In this document: positions 58,701 through 64,000 of the stretch, one piece after another | How the letters are laid out: every line of letters starts with the position of its first letter | How positions within the stretch are numbered: position 1 is the stretch's first letter | Assembly (NCBI RefSeq): GCF_964204645.1 | Contig: NC_134033.1 | Coordinates: 8,590,231-8,654,230, forward strand | From: Tubulanus polymorphus | Lineage: Eukaryota > Nemertea > Palaeonemertea > Tubulaniformes > Tubulanidae | Length of the DNA stretch: 64,000 nucleotides | Direction: 5' to 3' | Program-made: the position numbers and the translations under genes | Notes under the pieces: generated by a model | Database searches by the model: none | Told to the model about the DNA's origin: nothing | What the model saw: the letters and a program-made list of their open reading frames with translations, nothing else

Positions 58701-60445
58701 ACAAAATATATGAACAATACAAAAACATCAACGGCAACAACGACGAAAACAAAATAAACAACACCGATAACATTTTAACATTTCAGCGCAGGCATTTAGC
58801 ATTTTAAAATGTTTCTTGCATCAAAACGATAATTTGCTTTACCTGACAGCCAGTGTCTCCAATAGCTCAGGGTTCCGTTCCAATTTCTCGCGTAGCTCTT
58901 CGTAACTGAAACCGATACATCAATCATACTCTTGCATTCCTATCAGTGTGCGTGTAAAGCAAATCTGGCGCCCCCGATTTGCTTTACACGCTGCCAGTTC
59001 CGAGCAACTGAACAATGATTTGCATGGTTATGAGGTTGCTTGACTGGAAAACCATTATCGCTGCTTTGTAGCTATATTTTATTTTTTGATATATTCATGA
59101 CGACAAAACAAGTTTAGTTTGGAAGGTTTTTTAACAAAATACGTTGAAACACCACAAGGAAAGAAATACCTGATCATGTTGTTTTTGTCGTCAGTTTTCG
59201 TGCGGTATAACGCGCCGGTTAATGCTTCCAGATCGCTTTCTTCTACATGTATCGATGAACCTAACAGACAGCTTCTCAAAGTAAGCTTCAATTCATCATG
59301 TTCGATCATATCGCATTCTTTTATCGTTGTAATGAAATTAGAACATAAAGAAAAAAAATCGAACAAACAATCTAGTGCGACCGTCACAGTTGCCGTGTTA
59401 TTGTAAACAAGGCCATTTGAGGCGATTTTATGAACCAATTCGATTGACATGATTTAGGGCGTTTTTAAGAAAGTCGGGCGTACATCGTGCAAAAGTCACG
59501 TGTATGTTTTCCTATCAATGTTATTTCATAATGCCGTATATTTCGACTTTAGTGTTACAAATTCTAATTGCACATTTCTCCTAAATAGGAATCTAGTGAG
59601 TGGCCCTACGATAATATAACCCACGACCTGGGATTGTGAGATAATGAAGTTCATACCTCGGCATTCTGTAACTATCACGTACCTTTAACATGTCCGATGT
59701 CGTAACAGTTTGCTCCAATTTTGAAATGAACCTCGCTTGTCGTAGCCGACCTCGCAGACATGATAGACCGCGTCGAAACTGGTGACGACGCACTCGGTAC
59801 GATCGGTCTCTCGTCATAATGCTTGACCGGGCCGGAGCCCGATAACGCCTTCCTCTGTTTACCCGGTAACGGAGAGGGTGGGTCTAGTGTTTCGGTCGAT
59901 TGCGGCACGAACGTTCGGCCGGTAAGGGACATGGAAAATTTTTTCACCGATGCAACTGCAGGTGATTTCGGTGTCGCTTTGTCCGATTTAGCGTGCCGTT
60001 GCTCTTTCCTCCCGTCCTGTTTCATGGAATTTCCTCGTACGAAAGATGGCGCCACGCGCTGCGAGGCTGCCCTAGTTCTGGCCGGCGAATGACCCGATTC
60101 ACTCAGAGCTGTTACAAATGCATCAGCCTCTTTACTGATTTCCACATCGACTCTGAAATCATCATCTGACGATAGATTACCAGCGGGGCCGCTTGGTGGC
60201 GTTCTTAACTGATGGGAATCGCGTGGCGTTTCATTGATGCTAGTTGCATGCCCTGAAAACCCGATCATTCTGCTGCTCCCTGGCGCACGCAGCATTGTAG
60301 TTGCCGATTCGAGAGGATCTATTGGCAAACTGATGTCACCTCTTCTTACAGGTGGTGAGCCGGGAATTCCGTCAATGTCAGTATCCGAAGATGCGTCCAT
60401 ATTATCTATTTCACCCTTGATATACAATAACGGCAAGGATTTCAT
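43619..60445 (-). CDS. NOX5: NADPH oxidase 5-type enzyme (14 exons)
   Basis: A membrane flavocytochrome that passes electrons from NADPH through FAD and two haems to oxygen, making superoxide, with calcium control by EF-hands. Exons: 59683-60445, 59170-59317, 58843-58905, 58340-58506, 57536-57724, 56798-56973, 55897-56103, 53561-53693, 53286-53393, 50729-50868, 50196-50408, 46012-46126, 44449-44618, 43619-43750. All junctions are GT-AG and all phases fit, giving 907 residues (human NOX5 about 750). The extra length is mostly the first exon, whose link is inferred from phase. Key blocks: IEHDELKLTLRSCL (EF-hand), FHRVVGWTITAQSIIHTGAH and FWTHFLHWPFMVVNVLHAPD (haem His), HEWHAFTISS (FAD), VCIDGPYAGG and GIGVTPYAAVLQ (NADPH), ending GFTFIQENF. 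Confidence 0.93.
45079..45983. mobile_element. ACGAAAT foldback element with tRNA-like core, copy 1
   Basis: Ends GGGTACTTCTAAAGTA and, from the right, GGGTCCCCTAAGTATAAT. Long arms rich in ACGAAATTACGAAATATGAAACG are inverted relative to each other. The middle holds a tRNA-like block at 45318-45374 and unique sequence. A second copy is at 52312-53200 and a half copy at 16477. The right end lies only 29 bases from a NOX5 exon. No coding capacity. Confidence 0.75.
45318..45374 (+). repeat. tRNA-like module in the foldback element
   Basis: GGCAGGG and CCCTGCC form a perfect 7-bp closing stem around GTGGCCGAGATAAGCGA (A-box type, like Ser/Leu tRNAs) and GGTTCGAATCC (B box). At 57 nt it is too short for a tRNA. 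Confidence 0.6.
46580..47860 (-). pseudogene. hAT-family transposase relic (ZMYM1/DUF4371-like)
   Basis: Three - strand frames in order from 47852: PLCVRFIGCELTIREEFLDF with LQQSIGQYIGNAIVDQIE; then YDWATNAKLTCWCAETNRGS, YIHCASHSLNLVIAQSC and LLDMCKKRWTARHNSFKHFY; then SVEYLRKNLAKPYIDHVIDE. These are the DUF4371 and RNase H-like parts of hAT-type transposases related to animal ZMYM1/52-kDa repressor proteins. At least two breaks separate them, and the C-terminal dimerisation domain is not seen. It lies in a NOX5 intron, same strand as the host gene. Confidence 0.8.
48905..49705. mobile_element. Foldback element with tRNA-like centre
   Basis: Arms 48905-49125 and 49488-49705 are inverted copies (GACAAATTCAAGTTCT, GAACCGGAAATT, ATCGTCACGCG/TTCGTCACGCG, GATAAAACCTCACT). 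Between them, on the - strand, lies GGCACCACTTGGCGGCCCGATTGTTGGTTCGAGTCC: a B box GGTTCGAGTCC followed by CTGGTACTTTT, a Pol III terminator-like T-run. No coding capacity; in a NOX5 intron. Confidence 0.7.
51230..51395 (+). mobile_element. 5'-truncated copy of LINE 2 (3' end only)
   Basis: GGGTGCTTGCTATAGCGGCCTTTTTGCCTTTGCTAAGCCCTCATAAGAAAGCC..GAAATAAATTGAATTTGAATTG is the + strand equivalent of 31021-31165. Confidence 0.8.
52312..53200. mobile_element. ACGAAAT foldback element with tRNA-like core, copy 2
   Basis: The same architecture as 45079-45983: GGGTACTTCTAAAGTACGAAACGACG left arm, tRNA-like GCCGTGGCCGAGTTTAGCGATATCATCAGGTTCGATTCCCTG at about 52581-52622, and an inverted right arm ending in CGTAATTTCGTTTCGCATTTCGTAG. 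The closing stem seen in copy 1 is lost here. It ends about 85 bases before a NOX5 exon. Confidence 0.75.
55205..55612. mobile_element. Foldback MITE with long arms
   Basis: The left arm (GTATTAGGACATAAATAATAATATTTATATTGG, CAATAAGATTCAATTAAAGG, GTAACAGCAGCTACGTATTATTTTAAA, GAACCCTATCGTCGTTGAATTATGGTTGAACCCG) is matched by the inverted right arm. The right arm carries an extra tandem copy of a 65-68 bp block (ACGTAGCTGCT..ATTAATTTCCC). It lies in a NOX5 intron. Confidence 0.85.
59040..59090 (+). repeat. GCTGC-TTT-GTAGC hairpin module
   Basis: CTGGAAAACCATTATCGCTGCTTTGTAGCTATATTTTATTTTTT is the third copy of the module seen at 35955 and 41466. Confidence 0.5.
59170..59317 (-). CDS. NOX5: NOX5 EF-hand exon
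   Basis: Encodes CDMIEHDELKLTLRSCL followed by a second helix-loop region ending TKTDDKNNMI; the next exon continues YEELREKLERNPELLETL. This matches the third and fourth EF-hands of NOX5. The exon may instead start further upstream, because the same frame stays open to an ATG at 59450; the acceptor at 59318 was chosen because it fits the phase of the preceding exon. Confidence 0.7.
59683..60445 (-). CDS. NOX5: Likely first coding exon of NOX5 (N-terminal extension)
   Basis: 254 codons from ATG 60445 to a donor AAAG/GTACGTG. The protein is low in structure and rich in Ser, Pro, Arg and Asp, with no recognised domain until the end. Its end, ANCYDIGHVK, could supply the first acidic residue of the EF-hand completed by the next exon. 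The splice phase (one base) fits the two bases at the start of that exon. EF-hands 1 and 2 are not visible anywhere, so this could also be the end of a different gene. Confidence 0.5.
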
Positions 60446-61883
60446 TAATATCCATCTTGCGGTGCCCGTATATAGTCTCAGATTTCAATCTCACGCGAGT
60501 TAAAACGGGCTTAATAGATTGCGTCGCAAGTGTCGATATAGGCGTATGCACAAGCGCACTTTCTTTTTGAAAGTAATTTGTTGAAGAGCGCGACTGTCGA
60601 CCGCCTGCTGTTTCAGAACGCGAAGCCTTGTAACACACGATGAAAAACCACTTTGTGCTGCAATTTTCACGCTCGACATGAGGTAAAAAAATAGACGAAA
60701 ATAGTAAGAATTATAATCGAGAAAAATTAGCGGAATTGTAGAAAACCGGTTTGGTTTCGACACCATGGTACATAAATTCAACGCAGTTATAAAATAATAA
60801 GTCGATCATCGGTTGGTGGATCGAGGTAGGGGTTACAAGATTCATTGGGGGCAATATGAAAGGGGATTGTAAAAACGAATTCAGCTCTCCTGGGAGTAGG
60901 TTATCGGAAAAATCATCTATTTAGAGACATTTTGATTTTCGAGTTGTGTTCATTATATCAAGTGAATATCTATACCACTCGAATATCATTCAATTTTCGC
61001 ACTTCCCATCGGGGATTTTTTAATGATCAGTAGATCACAAACCGAGGCGACTTCAGCCGAGCTTAGACCCCGCGGGAATCAATGGCTCGGTTTTCTCGAA
61101 AATACAAAGTAGGCTGTCACAAACCCGCAATTTGAATCGTTCGACGAAACCTTCTATTCCAACGCTGAAATCCAAAGTTGGGGCCCCTTAGTTTTTAAGT
61201 TTGTCGATTGTAACCTTTTCATAAACTTTTGTTTTCCCAAAGGGAGGGAGGACATGATCAAATGATACATACAATTGTAAAATGTATATGCGTAATTCCG
61301 ACGTGTAGCGTGGGGGTGGGGTCCTGGGATTAGGACGAACACCTCGATTTTGCGTAAAATGTTTAGTCTCAATGTCTCAATGTTTAATTAAAAATTAAAC
61401 ATCACGTTACATAATTCATATCAAATGTTTATCAAATTTGATGATTTGACTATAACATCCCCACATCAACCAGTATAGCTCAAACGCCATATGAGAAACA
61501 TATTTTCAAGATATTCTAGCCCTATACAGTTCTAAACAAGTGCAAAAAGATATAAAACATATCATTACACTCCGACCTCGGTTCCAATTGATCTCTCAAA
61601 ACGAAGATAATCCTCCCTCAATATATACTTTAAGCCAATACATATCCGATATACGGCATTATAGTGCAACGTGAAGAGTTATTTTTTGAGTAAATCGGAG
61701 AATTGGTGCGCAAGCTGAAATATAAAAGCGTAGTAATGTTTTACTAAGAAGTTCCATAAAAATAGATCCTTGATTTGGGTTCCATATCCTACAGCTGATG
61801 GCACGCGACACTTGATATATAAAGTTGATGACTCTACAGGATAGTTGGCAGGCACCCGACACACTACGTGTACTTACCATCTT
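60446..61883. other. Presumed upstream region of NOX5; no gene seen
   Basis: Short open frames here have no domain. The promoter of NOX5 should lie here if the exon at 59683-60445 is the first coding exon; I see no decisive core promoter motif. Confidence 0.35.
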
Positions 61884-61884
61884 G

Positions 61885-61923
<39 letters not shown>

Positions 61924-62012
61924 TGTGAGTGTGAGTGTGAGTGTGAGTGTGAGTGTGAGTGTGAGTGTGTGTGGGTGTGTGGGTGTGTGGGTGTGTGGGT
62001 GTGTGGGTGTGT
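61884..62012. repeat. Compound microsatellite
   Basis: A GT dinucleotide run (61886-61920), then GTGAGT repeats to about 61968, then GTGTGTGG repeats to 62012. It directly abuts AT-rich Polinton-like DNA. Confidence 0.97.
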
Positions 62013-62462
62013 CAAATATTTATTGGATAAAGTTAAATGATTTCAATATCTAAGAGTCTAATATTTTGAAAATAATAGAAAAAGAAATTAATTTCAATCA
62101 AATAATTGTAGATAACTATTAAATTGGATGTTTCACATATTCAAAAGTTAAAATCGATTAGAAATAATTGAAAAAATAATTCAATTCAATCAAATAATTA
62201 TTAAATACGGTTAATTATCTGAATATCTAAAAGTTTAATATTTTTAAAATAATTGAAATTCTTGAATAATTAAATTCATTTCAAATCATATGATTTTTTA
62301 ATCAATTGTTTAATATATTCAAAACGTTTATATCTATTAAAGATAATTGAAAAATTTGTTAAAATAAAGAAATAATTGAATTAAGTTAAATCTTTTGAAT
62401 AATTTAAAACTAAATATCCAATGAAAGTAATTGAGAAAAATTTATTATTTTTTCTTGAATAA

Positions 62463-62666
62463 ATGAATGATTTCATACCAACCGGAAAAAGTGATTTAAA
62501 ACGTTATCCAATCGCAGAAGGTTTAATTTTAACTGCATTATACTTTTATTATGAGAATATTAGAAAAGATTTGATAAATGAAGATATCGAATTAAGTTTA
62601 AAAACGGAAATAACCATAAAAACGGAAATACTCATAAGAAAGTTGCCGAATCAGATTAACTTATGA
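62463..62666 (+). CDS. Homologue of small element protein 3
   Basis: Starts MNDFIPTGKSDLKRYPIAEG with the hydrophobic stretch LILTALYFYYE. The start codon lies in TTTTTTCTTGAATAAATG, as in the other copies. The tail differs and is repetitive (TEITIKTEI), probably after a frame change. Confidence 0.6.
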   Translation: MNDFIPTGKSDLKRYPIAEGLILTALYFYYENIRKDLINEDIELSLKTEITIKTEILIRKLPNQINL

Positions 62667-62694
62667 ATAAATCAAATAAATTGTTTTTATTTAA

Positions 62695-62883
62695 ATGAGT
62701 GAAAATATACTAAATTTATTAAATCTTGTTTACAGAAATCAAGAGAAAATGAAATTAATTATAATAATTTCAGGATTATTTTCTTTTTCAGTTTACAGTT
62801 TATATTTCAGTTATTATTTTTCTAATATCATCGATAATGAATTCTTTATCTTAATCATAAAATCTTTAAGACTCTTTAATTAA
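62695..62883 (+). CDS. Homologue of small element protein 4
   Basis: 62 residues: MSENILNLLNLVYRNQEKMK followed by strongly hydrophobic sequence (LIIIISGLFSFSVYSLYFSY and FFILII), likely one or two membrane segments. The first 35 residues align with 38366-38476; the remainder shows what the short copy lost. Confidence 0.6.
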   Translation: MSENILNLLNLVYRNQEKMKLIIIISGLFSFSVYSLYFSYYFSNIIDNEFFILIIKSLRLFN

Positions 62884-62918
62884 ATCAGTAATCTTTTCTA
62901 CATTAAAAGTTTCTTTAT

Positions 62919-63065
62919 TTATTGTTGTTTCATATTTAAATGTTGTTTCATTAAAAATGGAATATTTTTAATATGAGTTAATAAATCATTAATATCAAAT
63001 TTCATTTCTTTCCCACGTTTAAAATCAAATCCAAAACATATACTCGGTCCTACTGTTATATTCAT
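62919..63065 (-). CDS. Unrecognised small frame of the Polinton-like relic
   Basis: 48 residues starting MNITVGPSICFGFDFKRGKE. A neighbouring frame carries on with similar composition beyond the stop, so a frameshift is likely. No family is recognised. Confidence 0.35.
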   Translation of the reverse strand: MNITVGPSICFGFDFKRGKEMKFDINDLLTHIKNIPFLMKQHLNMKQQ

Positions 63066-63081
63066 TTATATAGTGAACAAA

Positions 63082-63832
63082 TTATTCTTTACATAATTCA
63101 TAAATTACAGGAAAGTTATTTAAATCAATTAAGTATCCATTATGATTTCTCACTTCTTATTTGAAATTATCAAATTGTGAAATACAAGGCTTAAAATCGC
63201 ACTCAGCTAAATTATAATTTATTTGTGTTCCACATTGTTTAACATTTTTTAATGGTAGAATATTTAATATACTAGAATTACAAACTGTATCTTTAGTTGC
63301 TTCAAATGTTTTGTAGGATTAATTAAATTGCAATATATATAAAAGTGTGTAAAAGGCATTATATTTGGTGTAGTATCAACATTTGTATGAACTTTATTTT
63401 GATTAACTCCTGGCATTTTAGCTAATGGTTTTTTTACTATAAATTTATATTGTTCATTAGTTAACTTTATTCTCATTTTATTAGAACTATCAATTTTAAT
63501 AAATTTAATGTTAAACCCAACAGATTTTGCCCACTTTTAACCGAGCTCTTCTATTAATTTCTTGAGATAATGTTTCTAAATTATATAATCCTAAGAAGTC
63601 TTAGAAATAGATGATACCATTTATTCATATTTCTATCATGAATCATAAACAATCTATGATCAAAACTTTTAGCTGATATATTATAAAAAGAATTACATAA
63701 ACTTACATTTAGTAATTTTAAATCTACACAATTTTTAAATTCCCTATCTAATTGTACTAGTAAATTATGTGATTTATAATTTGTAAGTCTTCTAGAATCA
63801 ACAAATATTCTTTATTCCTTTAATTCTGCCAT
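63082..63832 (-). pseudogene. Broken penton-like (minor capsid) gene relic
   Basis: About 250 codons from an ATG at 63832 with an in-frame stop a few codons later, frameshifts near 63595, 63540 and 63300, and another stop near 63150. The blocks that can be read resemble the pattern of penton-type proteins of Polintons and related viruses: an early NVSLCNSFYNIS block, a YNLETLSQEINRR block, a central THFYIYCNLINP strand, and a final NHNGYLIDLNNFPVIYEL. The assignment rests on this pattern and on context, not on a search. It could not give a functional capsid protein as it stands. Confidence 0.45.
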
Positions 63833-63849
63833 TTATTTTACATATTTTC

Positions 63850-64000
63850 TTATTCGAAATCTATATTATCGTTTTCAATCTTAACCTTATATATGAAATA
63901 GAAATCACCAGAACATAATTCTTCTAGATCTCCACTAGATAATCTTTGAAATCTATCTGGTAAATATGTTCTGAATTTATATTTATTTCCTTTTAATCCT
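63850..64000 (-). CDS. C-terminal end of another element protein (partial)
   Basis: 49 codons open to the window edge, including KYKFRTYLPDRFQRLSSGDL and FYFIYKVKIEND, then TAA at 63850-63852, 18 bases before the next ATG. The tight spacing is typical of compact viral gene arrays. The family is not recognised. Confidence 0.4.
   Translation of the reverse strand, partial: GLKGNKYKFRTYLPDRFQRLSSGDLEELCSGDFYFIYKVKIENDNIDFE

Larger units (their letters stand above)
62013..64000. mobile_element. Decayed Polinton-like element running off the window
   Basis: Very AT-rich DNA with the same gene pair as the short element (proteins 3 and 4 on the + strand, 62463-62883) and a convergent - strand block (62919-64000) with a penton-like relic. 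No terminal repeat is found at the microsatellite border. The first 450 bases are degenerate AATAATTGAA-type repeats. Confidence 0.65.

Noticed and set aside
58478-58717. 79-residue hydrophobic - strand frame
   Set aside because: It overlaps the NOX5 first transmembrane exon in another frame; the exon frame matches NOX5, this one matches nothing.
61659-62053. Several open frames over the GT repeat (His-Thr or Cys-Val repeats)
   Set aside because: They are translations of the microsatellite, not genes.

Overview
This is a 64 kb, AT-rich piece of an animal nuclear genome. Genes are split by GT-AG introns, and about half of the window is mobile or repeated DNA. Three host genes are recognisable: the 3' end of DNA polymerase alpha (POLA1, + strand, 1.0-6.7 kb), the main exon of an Ap4A hydrolase of the NUDT2 type (- strand, 9.85-10.21 kb) and a NOX5-type calcium-regulated NADPH oxidase (- strand, 43.6-60.4 kb, 14 exons that join in phase into about 907 codons). 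The gene content and repeat families (BEL retrotransposon, ISL2EU transposon, tRNA-derived SINEs, Polinton-like DNA) suggest a marine invertebrate, perhaps a lophotrochozoan; I cannot name a species.

Layout. 0-7.3 kb: POLA1 3' exons with a SINE and a MITE-like repeat in the introns. 7.3-9.8 kb: nothing recognised. 9.85-10.2 kb: NUDT2-like exon. 10.7-14.8 kb: a pogo/Tigger-like MITE, then a decayed THAP transposase gene whose intron holds a 1.25 kb hairpin-ended tandem repeat. 16.8-22.3 kb: an apparently intact ISL2EU-type transposon with a THAP-DDE transposase (456 aa) and a convergent SAP-SWIM-YqaJ nuclease gene (519 aa). 22.6-24.6 kb: 5'-truncated LINE. 25.8-27.4 kb: BEL LTR, gag and an inverted protease fragment. 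27.8-30.1 kb: a satellite of about 205 bp in 12 units with four-unit higher-order periodicity. 31.0-34.4 kb: second LINE (endonuclease plus broken reverse transcriptase). 36.1-39.5 kb: a tandem-repeat element split by a 2378-bp Polinton-like insertion. 43.0-43.4 kb: a relic of the same Polinton-like family. 43.6-60.4 kb: NOX5, its introns loaded with a hAT relic and foldback elements. 61.9-62.0 kb: microsatellite. 62.0-64.0 kb: a larger decayed Polinton-like copy running off the edge.

The most interesting system is the AT-rich Polinton-like family. The 2378-bp copy has 189-bp terminal inverted repeats, a left end beginning 5'-AG and a perfect 6-bp target duplication (TTGGTT), the hallmarks of Polintons/Mavericks. 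It carries only small genes: a Cys/His finger protein and small membrane-type proteins. Two of these genes recur in the same order at 62.5-62.9 kb, next to a broken opposite-strand reading frame that resembles viral penton-type minor capsid proteins. A conserved T-run followed by AATAAATG sits at the start codon of one of them in all three copies. A second theme is foldback elements that enclose short tRNA-like modules with A- and B-box sequences.
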